From contig JBFHER010000186.1 in NCBI GenBank assembly GCA_041584055.1, positions 1 to 7,296 of the forward strand: a stretch of DNA of 7,296 bases. The letters run 5' to 3'. A model generated the notes under the pieces. It was not told where the DNA came from, did not search any database, and was given only the letters and a program-made list of their open reading frames with translations. Positions 1 through 6,988 of this stretch are shown here, piece by piece (the first letter of the stretch is position 1; every line of letters begins with the position of its first letter). The position numbers and the translations under genes are program-made. The stretch comes from JBFHER01 sp041584055. Lineage in GTDB: Bacteria; Bacteroidota; Bacteroidia; Bacteroidales; UBA5342.

Positions 1-2
1 AT

Positions 3-1121
3 TGGTTACCCATTGAGCGTGTGCTGGAAGGTGCTGGTTCACCGGTTACTTACAAAAGCAAAGCATTGGGCAGGGAGTTGGGATTATCCAATCTATATAT
101 TACCTTCAGTGGTTACTGGCCTGAAATGGGGGGCGAGATGCTCACAGGTTCATTCAAAGAATGTGAAGCCTATTCTGTGTGTGCCAGGAAAAATAACATG
201 GAAGGTGTTATGGTGGTGGCTTCTGCGGGAAATACCGCCAGGGCCTTTGCCCGGGTTTGCAGCGAGAATAAAATTCCTTTGTTGCTGGTTGTTCCGGAAG
301 ACAATCTGAATGCCCTGTGGTTTGATCAGGAGATTGATGCGTGTGTTCGCTTAATTTCAACGGAGAAAGGGAGCGATTATACAGATGCCATCAATTTGGC
401 AAATCTGATATGCAATGCCTCCTATTTTTATCCTGAAGGGGGAGCCAAAAACGTTGCCCGCCGGGATGGAATGGGTACCACCGTTTTGTCAGCTGCAACG
501 TTTACACAGCAAATTCCGGACTACTATTTTCAGGCAGTAGGGAGCGGCACAGGTGCCATTGCTGCCTGGGAGGCCAATCTGAGGTTGTTGGAAGATGGTC
601 GCTTCGGAACGAATAAAATGAAGCTGATGCTTTCCCAAAATGCACCTTTTATCCCCATGTCTCAGGCCTGGGGTGATGATTTACGTCACATGCCGGTTAT
701 GGATGCTGATGATGCCCGGAAGCAGGTGGAAGAAATCACGGCCAAAGTGTTATCCAACAGAACACCGCCCTATGGTTTGGTTGGCGGCTTATATGACGCC
801 ATGAAAGATGCAGGAGGGACCTTTTACAACATCAACAATAAGGATGCTTTTATCGCGGGTCAGACTTTTCTTGATCTTGAAGGGATTGATGTTGATCCTG
901 CTGCTGCGGTGGCAATAGCTTCCCTGATGGAGGCAGTAAGCAATGGTGATGTTGAAAAGGATGCCTTAATTATGTTGAATATTACGGGCTGTGGTGCAGC
1001 AAAATTCATAAGTGAAAAAGAAATAAAATACCTGAAGCCTCATATGGTTTTTCCACTTGAATATACATCGGAAGAAGTTTTTAAAACCTTGTCTGAATTA
1101 TTCCCTGGATCTGATTCTTAA
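3..1121 (+). CDS. Cysteate synthase (PLP-dependent, threonine synthase-like), 5'-truncated by the window edge
   Basis: The family converts O-phospho-L-serine and sulfite to L-cysteate and phosphate in the cytoplasm, using PLP (EC 2.5.1.76). The frame is open to the window edge and begins WLPIERVLEGAGSPVTYKSK, so the start lies upstream. I estimate about 50 missing residues from the roughly 420-residue family length. Fold type II PLP hallmarks are visible. The Schiff-base lysine lies in LTGSFKECEA (Lys codon 156-158). The substrate loop is SAGNT (222-236). The glycine-rich phosphate cup is GSGTG (540-554). The stretch GYWPEMGG before the lysine motif and the WLP(I/V) segment match cysteate synthase as I remember it better than true threonine synthase, which has PTGSFKDR. 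In methanogens this enzyme feeds coenzyme M synthesis. In Bacteroidota it supplies cysteate for capnine sulfonolipids, the likely role here. The partner acyltransferase is not in view. A threonine synthase paralogue is the alternative. Confidence 0.85.
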   Translation, partial: WLPIERVLEGAGSPVTYKSKALGRELGLSNLYITFSGYWPEMGGEMLTGSFKECEAYSVCARKNNMEGVMVVASAGNTARAFARVCSENKIPLLLVVPEDNLNALWFDQEIDACVRLISTEKGSDYTDAINLANLICNASYFYPEGGAKNVARRDGMGTTVLSAATFTQQIPDYYFQAVGSGTGAIAAWEANLRLLEDGRFGTNKMKLMLSQNAPFIPMSQAWGDDLRHMPVMDADDARKQVEEITAKVLSNRTPPYGLVGGLYDAMKDAGGTFYNINNKDAFIAGQTFLDLEGIDVDPAAAVAIASLMEAVSNGDVEKDALIMLNITGCGAAKFISEKEIKYLKPHMVFPLEYTSEEVFKTLSELFPGSDS

Positions 1122-1215
1122 CAAGGGCACTTACATCGCTAAGCGCAGACAGGTGGAATCCAATTACTGTGTTGGCAGTGTTTGTCCTGAAAAGGGCTGG
1201 GTTGTCCTCAATAGG
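1122..1215. other. Short convergent intergenic spacer
   Basis: These 94 bp separate the ends of the cysteate synthase gene (plus strand) and the KdsC-like gene (minus strand). I looked for a bidirectional terminator and found no GC-rich stem followed by a T-run on either strand. The only repeat is TTGTCCT at 1182-1188 and 1202-1208, which is probably chance. On the minus strand the frame stays open for 44 codons past the KdsC-like stop, but without a start codon or recognisable similarity. I see no gene here. Confidence 0.6.
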
Positions 1216-1743
1216 CTACCAACCAAAGGCCTCTCCGTTCATCCACTTGCCCTGGGCCTTGAGCACCTGCTCTAAAATGTCCCGAACACAACCATCTCCA
1301 CCTTTTTTATGGGATGTGTAAATTGAGATGGCCTGAATCTCTGGCACAGCATCCGCCGGGCATACAGGGAATCCACAGGCTTCCATCACGGGATAGTCGG
1401 GAATATCATCCCCCATAAACATTACTTCTTCAGCCTTTAAATTATGCTTTGCCAGAAAAGATTCAAAGATCGGAAGTTTTTTGGATGCCCCCATGTGTAT
1501 GTCTTTAATGCCCAGGCCCCTGAAACGGATTTTTACATTCCGTGTTTTACCTCCTGTGATAATGGCCACTGGATACCCCAGTTTAACGGCCAATTGCAAA
1601 GCATATCCATCCTTCGTATTAATACTTCGCATGGGAACTCCATTTGGATGCATTGTTATCTCACTGGATGACAACACCCCGTCAACATCAAAAGCAAACG
1701 CTTTCACCATAGGAAGTAATTCTTTGAAATTTTTTTTAGCCAT
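1216..1743 (-). CDS. kdsC: KdsC-like HAD phosphatase (3-deoxy-D-manno-octulosonate 8-phosphate phosphatase)
   Basis: A 175-residue HAD-superfamily phosphatase of the small, capless (C0) type, the usual KdsC length. KdsC hydrolyses Kdo 8-phosphate to Kdo and phosphate in the cytoplasm, supplying the sugar that links lipid A to the LPS core. HAD motif I is FDVDGVL, with nucleophile Asp19 and acid/base Asp21. Motif II is IITGG (Thr63). The motif III lysine is in GASKKL (Lys88 or Lys89). Motif IV is MGDDIPD (Asp112/Asp113 for Mg2+). The segment NTKDGYALQLA (42-52) is typical of KdsC proteins. The ATG lies 3 bp after the stop of the DUF2520 gene, so the two are probably co-transcribed from a promoter near 2543. 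No other Kdo gene is in view. Some single-domain HAD proteins of this family act on other sugar phosphates, such as the NeuA-associated phosphatases, so substrate specificity is inferred. Confidence 0.85.
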   Translation of the reverse strand: MAKKNFKELLPMVKAFAFDVDGVLSSSEITMHPNGVPMRSINTKDGYALQLAVKLGYPVAIITGGKTRNVKIRFRGLGIKDIHMGASKKLPIFESFLAKHNLKAEEVMFMGDDIPDYPVMEACGFPVCPADAVPEIQAISIYTSHKKGGDGCVRDILEQVLKAQGKWMNGEAFGW

Positions 1744-1746
1744 TGC

Positions 1747-2526
1747 TTAATTGTTTAATCGATGGATATTCTCACTTATTAATTTGTATAGTTGCTGTGT
1801 TTCAGGCTCGTTCTTTAAAATCTGAAGATGGGAATCAATGATGCTTTGATCGTAGCGAACGGCTGGACCTGTTTGCGCTTCTTTCGGGGACAAAGATTCA
1901 ATTTTTGACGCACTTTCTTTTATCAAAGGGAGCATCAGATCAAAATCCAATTGTGCCCGTTGCAGTAACTCTGCTGCAAGCACATACATATGATTTGTAA
2001 AGTTCGATGTGAATACTGCTGCCACATGGAGGAGTTCTCGTTTTTCGGAGTTCAGCTCTTTAACTCTTGAACTTAAATCAGTCCCTATGGCGCGTAGCAA
2101 TGCCAGATCCCTTGTATTGTTGGCTTCAATAAACACAGGGATTTCTTTAAAAACAAGCGCTTTTGATTTTGAAAATGTTTGCATGGGATAAAAAACACCA
2201 TAACGCTGCGTGTATGCCTTAAATACATCCATTGAAACACTGCCGGCAGTATGCACGAAAAACTTGTTTTTAACGTTTAATGTTTTAAGAAAATCAGGTA
2301 AAACAGAATCTTTGATGGCAAAAATGTAAATATCGGCATCATTTTTGATTGCATTCACATGTATTGTATAAGTGGAACCAATACGCGTGGCCAGAGATTT
2401 TGCAGATTTTTCAGTTCTGCTGAATACCTGGTCAATTTCGTATCCGGCATCCCGAAGTGCAAGTGCCAAATGTGAGGCAAGATTGCCGGCTCCGATAAGT
2501 ACAATATTTTGTTTTCTGTTTTTCAT
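1747..2526 (-). CDS. Rossmann-like / DUF2520 domain protein (predicted NAD(P)-binding oxidoreductase of unknown substrate)
   Basis: A 259-residue protein with two parts. The N-terminal Rossmann-like domain (about 5-120) opens with the dinucleotide-binding motif IVLIGAGNLASHLALAL (Gly12, Gly14), followed by a variable beta-alpha region and HTAGSVSMDVF. The C-terminal helical domain (about 130-255) carries the DUF2520 signatures YPMQTFS, AAVFTSNFTNHMY and GPAVRYD. The architecture resembles F420H2:NADP oxidoreductase and pyrroline-5-carboxylate reductase relatives, but the family's substrate is not established to my knowledge. It is the first gene of a two-gene minus-strand unit, with the KdsC-like gene 3 bp downstream. 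I recall the pair as recurrent in Bacteroidota, which suggests a link that has not been explained. The ATG at 2524-2526 is supported by the -7 box close upstream and by the motif lying at the usual distance from the N-terminus. The family call is firm; any specific reaction would be a guess. Confidence 0.85.
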   Translation of the reverse strand: MKNRKQNIVLIGAGNLASHLALALRDAGYEIDQVFSRTEKSAKSLATRIGSTYTIHVNAIKNDADIYIFAIKDSVLPDFLKTLNVKNKFFVHTAGSVSMDVFKAYTQRYGVFYPMQTFSKSKALVFKEIPVFIEANNTRDLALLRAIGTDLSSRVKELNSEKRELLHVAAVFTSNFTNHMYVLAAELLQRAQLDFDLMLPLIKESASKIESLSPKEAQTGPAVRYDQSIIDSHLQILKNEPETQQLYKLISENIHRLNN

Positions 2527-2542
2527 AACTAAAAAGGTGTGA

Positions 2543-2550
2543 CAAAGTTA
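2543..2550 (-). promoter_or_regulatory. Putative Bacteroidota -7 box for the DUF2520-kdsC unit
   Basis: The minus strand reads TAACTTTG, a full match to the Bacteroidota -7 consensus TAnnTTTG. It lies 16 bp before the DUF2520 ATG, so the mRNA leader would be only about 10 nt. I found no TTG/TTTG -33 element at the expected 17-23 bp upstream, which lowers confidence. Confidence 0.45.
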
Positions 2551-2589
2551 AAAGATAATTTTAATTGCGGCTCTTCTTCCCTTTGAATG

Positions 2590-2620
2590 TTGGGAATGAT
2601 AAGGGTTTTTTATTAATTTG
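2590..2620 (+). promoter_or_regulatory. Putative Bacteroidota promoter for the DUF3078-DUF354-FemAB-nitroreductase unit
   Basis: A TTG at 2590-2592 (-33 type) is separated by 20 bp from TTAATTTG at 2613-2620, which matches TAnnTTTG at 7 of 8 positions. The spacing suits Bacteroidota sigma-ABfr promoters. Transcription would begin near 2625. That leaves a very short leader to the ATG at 2638 and a more usual one of about 27 nt to the in-frame ATG at 2653, a mild argument for the second start. Confidence 0.4.
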
Positions 2621-2637
2621 TACGAACAAATAATTTC

Positions 2638-4170
2638 ATGTTAACATCCAGAATGAACCTGAATATAAAAAGGAATTTTTTACCGTTCTTTGTGCTGTTT
2701 CTGATGCTTTTTGCAAGGCCATTGAGAGCAGATGAAATGCTTTATTTACAACAAGATAGCCTTGATGTTTCATCTTCACTGCCTGCGGATACAATTTCAC
2801 AGCACGCCGTCGCTGAAGCAAAAGAGGAAAAAGTGATTCAACTTTCAAGTGCTGATATCAGACACATGCAAACCCTGATGGATGTGGAGCTCACTTATAA
2901 AGAACGGATTCAACAGATGGTTGAAGGCGCTATCGCTTTTGATAAAAGAACAAGTTTTAACCTGTTTCATTACATCGACTGGAGCAAAGAAAGTATGAAA
3001 AACAACTTTCTTTTTGAGTATCTGGCCTTTAAGCCTGCGCCGCCTTCACGCTTTAAGTTTGATGGTTCCTTGTTCTCATTTCAGCATCAACGCTTTACTG
3101 CTGATAAAAAAGTGGTCGCACTTGATCCATTGAAAGATGGGGCCTGGAATGCGTTAACAAAAGCACGTCAGGCTGTATTTTCTAAACGTCCTGACCTTGT
3201 GGTGAGCCACTGGGATAAAATGCCGGATCCCCCAGCAATGGTGGATACCGTATTTCTTCCATTGATTAATACGGTGGATTTGGGCTTTGAGCTTGCAAAT
3301 TCATACGTGGAGAAAAATTACGAAATTGAAGCTTACAAAGAAGAAGAGAAACCATGGACATTTAAAGGATTGAGCTCTCTGCATACAACAGAAACCCTGG
3401 TTTCAAACTGGACTCAGGGGGGACAAAACTCTGTGTCTATTCTGAGCGTAACAAATTTCGATGCAGATTATCAGATGAATGATCTGAAATGGGAAAATGA
3501 TTTTGAGGTGAAGCTCGGGGCTCTTTTTTATTCTGAAGAAGTGGAGGATGAGAGTGTAAGTAAGATTCAGAAAAATGCTGATGCCTTTCAAATAAACTCA
3601 AAGGTGGGATACAAGGCTTTCAAAAACTGGTACTATACGGCCGCATTGGATATTAATTCGCAGTTTTTTGCCGGGGAAGATAAATCTGGAACTACAATAT
3701 CGGGCTTTTTGTCTCCTGCAAAAATTTACCTCTCGGCTGGTATGGATTACAAATACAAAAAGTTATTTTCAGTGTTTATTTCACCCTTGACCTATAAAAA
3801 TACACTGGTGGTGGATGATGATGAGACTATTCGGAAGAAGTATGGCCTGGATCTGGGTGAAAGGAGTAAAAAGGAAGTGGGGGGATACGTACGGACTGCT
3901 TTAAAGTGGACAATCAATCCGGATTTGACATGGAATTCGAAAATATATTTATTTTCAAACTACACTGAAAAACCAGAAAATGTAGATGTGGACTTTGAAA
4001 ACTCTTTGGATTATACATTCAGCACTGTCTTTTCACTGCGCTTTTTTGTGCATGTGAAATACGATGATAATACGAAGTTTGATTGGGTTGATAAGGACGG
4101 ACGGGAGCGAAATGGCCCACGTTTGCAGTTCAAACAACAAATGAGTATTGGTCTTTTTTATCGCTTTTAA
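2638..4170 (+). CDS. DUF3078 outer-membrane beta-barrel protein with N-terminal extension
   Basis: A 510-residue exported protein of unknown function. The N-terminus looks like a signal peptide: basic NLNIKRN, hydrophobic FLPFFVLFLMLFA, then RPLRA with likely cleavage before DEML. The in-frame ATG at 2653 (residue 6) gives a cleaner signal peptide and may be the true start. Residues about 32-240 form a charged, mostly soluble-looking region I cannot assign. From about 245 to the end the protein matches DUF3078. It contains the signature WTQGGQNS (Trp258-Ser265) and then alternating hydrophobic/polar beta-strands. The last residues, GLFYRF, end in Phe, as expected of a BAM-recognised C-terminal strand. 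It therefore probably sits in the outer membrane with its N-terminal region in the periplasm. It heads a four-gene unit, and its TAA is followed directly by the ATG of the DUF354 gene. Family and localisation are fairly sure, but the role is unknown. Confidence 0.85.
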   Translation: MLTSRMNLNIKRNFLPFFVLFLMLFARPLRADEMLYLQQDSLDVSSSLPADTISQHAVAEAKEEKVIQLSSADIRHMQTLMDVELTYKERIQQMVEGAIAFDKRTSFNLFHYIDWSKESMKNNFLFEYLAFKPAPPSRFKFDGSLFSFQHQRFTADKKVVALDPLKDGAWNALTKARQAVFSKRPDLVVSHWDKMPDPPAMVDTVFLPLINTVDLGFELANSYVEKNYEIEAYKEEEKPWTFKGLSSLHTTETLVSNWTQGGQNSVSILSVTNFDADYQMNDLKWENDFEVKLGALFYSEEVEDESVSKIQKNADAFQINSKVGYKAFKNWYYTAALDINSQFFAGEDKSGTTISGFLSPAKIYLSAGMDYKYKKLFSVFISPLTYKNTLVVDDDETIRKKYGLDLGERSKKEVGGYVRTALKWTINPDLTWNSKIYLFSNYTEKPENVDVDFENSLDYTFSTVFSLRFFVHVKYDDNTKFDWVDKDGRERNGPRLQFKQQMSIGLFYRF

Positions 4171-5241
4171 ATGAAAATTCTTTTTGATGTAGGTCATCCA
4201 TCTTTTGTTCATCTGTTTAAAAACTGCGCACGACATTTTTTTGAACAGGGAGACGAGATCCTTTTTGCTGCAAGGGACAAAGATATTACCTATGAACTAC
4301 TTCAAAATTATAAGCTGCCATTTCATAAACTGGGTAAGGTTGCGCATACAGTTCCGGGTAAAATATTTGGTCTGATAAAGTTTGATGTCCGCTTATACAG
4401 TCTGACGAAAGCATATAAACCGGACATTATTCTAAGTGGCGCTTCTCCCTATGCAGCGCATGTGGCTCACCTTCGGAAAATACCTCATATCCTGTTTGAT
4501 GATACGCAGAATAGGGAACAATTATTTCTGTATAAGTATTGTTCGCAGTTGAATCTTACCCCTTCAAGTTTTAATTATGATCTTGGTAGAAAGCATTTTA
4601 CGTATCCCGGATTTCATGAATTGGCTTATTTGCATCCAGCATGGTTTCAACGGGATGACAAAATAAAGAATGCATCGGATGGATTGGTGATTTGTCGTTT
4701 TATTAGTCACAATGCCTCCCACGACACGTTTCTGAAAGGCTTACGCTCACAGGATAAAATATTATTGGTGAATGAACTCCGATCGCTTGGAAAGGTGATT
4801 ATTTCTTCGGAAGTTGAACTGCCTGAAGAATTATTACAATACAGGTACAATGGTCCCAAAGTGGATTTACATGCTTTGTTAGCGGAGGCAAATCTTTTTG
4901 TCGGCGAAAGTGCAACCATGGCATCCGAAGCTGCAATGCTTGGCGTTCCATCAGTGTTTTTTGATCCTGTGGGAAGGTGTTATACCAATGAGCTGGAAGA
5001 CAAATATGGCCTGGTGTATACTTTTGGAACATCAACCGATCAGGTAAAAGGTGGACTGGAGAAAGCAAAGGTTTTATATCGGATGGATCCAAAGCAGCTT
5101 TACGCATCCAGAAAATTATTATTGTCTGAAAATGTTGATTTAACATCATTAATGATCTGGATGGTTGAAAATCACATGAAACTGTCTACAATGGATCAGT
5201 TAGCCATAAATCACAAGTGCAAAGAATTCATCCATGCCTGA
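4171..5241 (+). CDS. DUF354 protein (GT-B-fold glycosyltransferase-like)
   Basis: A 356-residue cytoplasmic protein of the DUF354 family, which is related in fold to GT-B enzymes such as MurG and UDP-GlcNAc 2-epimerase. No activity is established for the family that I know of. The N-terminal half opens with MKILFDVGHPSFVHLFKN (the DxGHP..VH..KN signature), followed by AARDKD and then the SGASPYAAHVAH segment. The C-terminal half carries GESATMASEAAMLGVPSVF (about 245-263), which resembles the nucleotide-sugar-binding helix of GT-B proteins. Length is normal for the family. The ATG follows the upstream TAA with no spacing and the gene's end overlaps the next start by 8 bp, so all three products are probably made together by translational coupling. 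Together with a FemAB-like transferase this suggests assembly or decoration of a surface glycan. That is inference from context; an epimerase-like activity is the alternative. Confidence 0.8.
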   Translation: MKILFDVGHPSFVHLFKNCARHFFEQGDEILFAARDKDITYELLQNYKLPFHKLGKVAHTVPGKIFGLIKFDVRLYSLTKAYKPDIILSGASPYAAHVAHLRKIPHILFDDTQNREQLFLYKYCSQLNLTPSSFNYDLGRKHFTYPGFHELAYLHPAWFQRDDKIKNASDGLVICRFISHNASHDTFLKGLRSQDKILLVNELRSLGKVIISSEVELPEELLQYRYNGPKVDLHALLAEANLFVGESATMASEAAMLGVPSVFFDPVGRCYTNELEDKYGLVYTFGTSTDQVKGGLEKAKVLYRMDPKQLYASRKLLLSENVDLTSLMIWMVENHMKLSTMDQLAINHKCKEFIHA

Positions 5242-6229
5242 AACTTTTAAAAATATCCTGCCGGCAGATGTGCAATCAGAACTGATGGCCCTGGAGTTAA
5301 ACAGGCCGGAATTCAATTATGCGTTTCAGAATTGTAGCTTCTTTAATTTTTTTGCCGCTCAGAAGGATGCAGATGCCTATTGTTTTCTAAAGCGGGACGA
5401 TGACATGCTAATTATTGGCTATGTGATGGCTGTTGTTCTAAAATCAACCATTGGTGGGAAGTTTGGCCGACGCTGCGTGGTGTGGAATCAAATGATGCTT
5501 TTTACAGAGACGGGGAATGTCGCCGCTGAATTGTTACAGACACTAAAAACCTTACTGGCCCGAAAGGTTTTTTTCATTGAATTCAGAAATCTTCAGACGA
5601 ATAGAAATCTATATCCGGTGTTCGAAGCACAGGGCTTTAATTTCAGAAATCACATTGGACTTCGAATCGAACATGAAGATGTTTTAACCGCACACAGGGA
5701 ATTAAGTGAATCCAAACGCCGGCAAATAAGAAAATCCATGGCGGCTGGAGTAAGCATCGAAAGGGCCGCTACCGAAAATGACGTACAGGACTTTTATGCC
5801 ATATTAAAAGAGCTGTATAAAACAAAGGTTAAGAAACCCTTGCCTTCCCTTCATTTTTTTACAAGCTTTCTTAAACACGGACCAGGTCTGATATTACTGG
5901 TCAAAAAAGAGCAAAAGGTGATAGGCGGGGTATTGCTTGTAACGGAGAAAGGCAAAGGGGTCTACGAATGGTATGTTGCAGGTTCGGATGTGGCCTATAA
6001 AAAGTTATATCCCAGTGTGATGGCGACCTGGGCTGCCATTGAATACACTTTTGAAAATGAATATTCTTTTTTTGATTTTATGGGTGGAGGAAAACCTGGA
6101 CAAGCCTATGGTGTGCGGGATTTTAAAATGACTTTCGGAGCACAGAAGGAAAATACAGGACGATGGTTGTTTACGAATTACAAAAGCATTCTTAACTTTG
6201 TAAATCGTTTCACTTCATACACTATTTAA
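5234..6229 (+). CDS. FemAB-like / GNAT-fold transferase
   Basis: A 331-residue protein with the tandem GNAT-fold architecture of the FemAB superfamily. FemABX members use aminoacyl-tRNA to add amino acids to peptidoglycan precursors, while many Bacteroidota relatives are tied to exopolysaccharide loci and have unknown acceptors. The N-terminal GNAT-like domain spans about 1-150. A basic segment, SESKRRQIRKS (158-168), is typical of the FemAB linker. The second GNAT domain contains VIGGVLLV, then GVYEWYVAG, and ends in the hallmark FDFMGGGKPGQAYGVRDFK (about 280-298) followed by MTFG. There is no signal peptide or membrane segment, so it should be cytoplasmic. The ATG at 5234 sits inside the last codons of the DUF354 gene, an 8-bp overlap implying translational coupling. 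Whether it transfers an amino acid or an acyl group, and to what acceptor, cannot be read from the sequence. Confidence 0.8.
   Translation: MPETFKNILPADVQSELMALELNRPEFNYAFQNCSFFNFFAAQKDADAYCFLKRDDDMLIIGYVMAVVLKSTIGGKFGRRCVVWNQMMLFTETGNVAAELLQTLKTLLARKVFFIEFRNLQTNRNLYPVFEAQGFNFRNHIGLRIEHEDVLTAHRELSESKRRQIRKSMAAGVSIERAATENDVQDFYAILKELYKTKVKKPLPSLHFFTSFLKHGPGLILLVKKEQKVIGGVLLVTEKGKGVYEWYVAGSDVAYKKLYPSVMATWAAIEYTFENEYSFFDFMGGGKPGQAYGVRDFKMTFGAQKENTGRWLFTNYKSILNFVNRFTSYTI
6167..6200 (+). promoter_or_regulatory. Possible internal promoter before the nitroreductase gene
   Basis: TAACTTTG at 6193-6200, inside the 3' end of the FemAB-like gene, fully matches the -7 consensus TAnnTTTG and is the same octamer as the proposed DUF2520 -7 box. 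A TTG at 6167-6169 lies 23 bp upstream, the long edge of the accepted spacing. It would give a leader of about 33 nt to the nitroreductase ATG. An octamer with four fixed bases plus TA can occur by chance in AT-rich coding DNA, so this is tentative. Confidence 0.25.
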
Positions 6230-6238
6230 TACGAAAAA

Positions 6239-6988
6239 ATGATTGATTTAATAAAAGGACACAGAACAATTCGAAAATACAGGGATCAGAACATAAGTGA
6301 AAATCTGCTTAATGAGGTGCTTGACGCCGGGGTGAGGGCATCAACAACAGGAAACATGCAGGTTTACAGCATCATTGTAAACAGATCAGATGAGAAACAA
6401 GCCGAATTGTCCGCATGTCACTTCAATCAGCCCATGGTGAAACAGGCGCCGGTGGTGTTAACACTTTGTGCCGACTTTAACAGATTTAATCAATGGTGCG
6501 TGTTGCGAAATGCAGAACCTGGATATGATAACTTTCTTTCTTTTATGACAGGTGCCATTGATGCCTTATTGGTGGCACAAAATATTTGTCTTGCGGCAGA
6601 AAGCAAAGGGCTGGGAATCTGTTATCTCGGAACCACCATTTATCTGGCAGAAAAAATAATTCAAGTGTTGGATCTGCCAAAGGGAGTGGTCCCTGTCACC
6701 ACCATAACAATGGGCTGGCCGGACGAAAATCCTGACCTGGTGGATCGTCTTCCATTGGAAGCAGTGGTGCATCAGGAATCTTATAAGGCTTATACGACAG
6801 AGGCAATTGACAGGTTTTATGCACACAAGGAATCCCTTCCTGAAAATAAACAGTTTGTGAAAGAAAACAACAAGGAAACACTTGCACAGGTATTTACGGA
6901 TGTGAGATATAAAAAAGCAGACAATGTAACGTTCTCAAAAATGCTAATGGAAGTGTTAGCAAAACAAGGGTTTATGACAGGTGAATAG
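6239..6988 (+). CDS. NfsA-like nitroreductase family FMN oxidoreductase
   Basis: A 249-residue flavoprotein of the nitroreductase superfamily, closest in length and layout to the NfsA/FRP group. Those enzymes are cytoplasmic homodimers that bind FMN and use NAD(P)H to reduce nitro compounds, quinones or flavins. FMN-phosphate contacts are expected from HRTIRKYR (8-15, Arg9 and Arg12). RASTTGNMQ (33-41) follows. GLGICYLGT (124-132) is the typical second FMN loop, and MGWPDENP (158-165) with RLPLEAVVH (170-178) completes the core. The C-terminal region (about 180-249) is an extended helical arm. The ATG lies 9 bp after the FemAB-like stop, behind A-rich DNA (ACGAAAAA), the usual initiation context in this phylum. 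It may be read from the operon promoter and also from a possible internal promoter. The natural substrate is unknown, and the neighbours do not make its role obvious. Confidence 0.88.
   Translation: MIDLIKGHRTIRKYRDQNISENLLNEVLDAGVRASTTGNMQVYSIIVNRSDEKQAELSACHFNQPMVKQAPVVLTLCADFNRFNQWCVLRNAEPGYDNFLSFMTGAIDALLVAQNICLAAESKGLGICYLGTTIYLAEKIIQVLDLPKGVVPVTTITMGWPDENPDLVDRLPLEAVVHQESYKAYTTEAIDRFYAHKESLPENKQFVKENNKETLAQVFTDVRYKKADNVTFSKMLMEVLAKQGFMTGE

Noticed and set aside
21..23. GTG at 21 as the start of the cysteate synthase gene
   Set aside because: The same frame is open from base 3 and encodes WLPIER, which fits the conserved region of the family. The gene simply continues beyond the window.
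1084..1215. Continuation of the KdsC-like frame for 44 codons past its TAG
   Set aside because: The protein is already of normal family length and ends well after the last motif. An open stretch of this size is expected by chance about one time in ten, and the peptide resembles nothing I know.
1481..1750. Plus-strand frames antisense to the KdsC-like gene
   Set aside because: They are shadows of a well-supported gene with all HAD motifs on the other strand, and have no recognisable domain.
4707..5149. Minus-strand frames inside the DUF354 gene
   Set aside because: They overlap a clear gene with family signatures at both ends; no start context or domain supports them.
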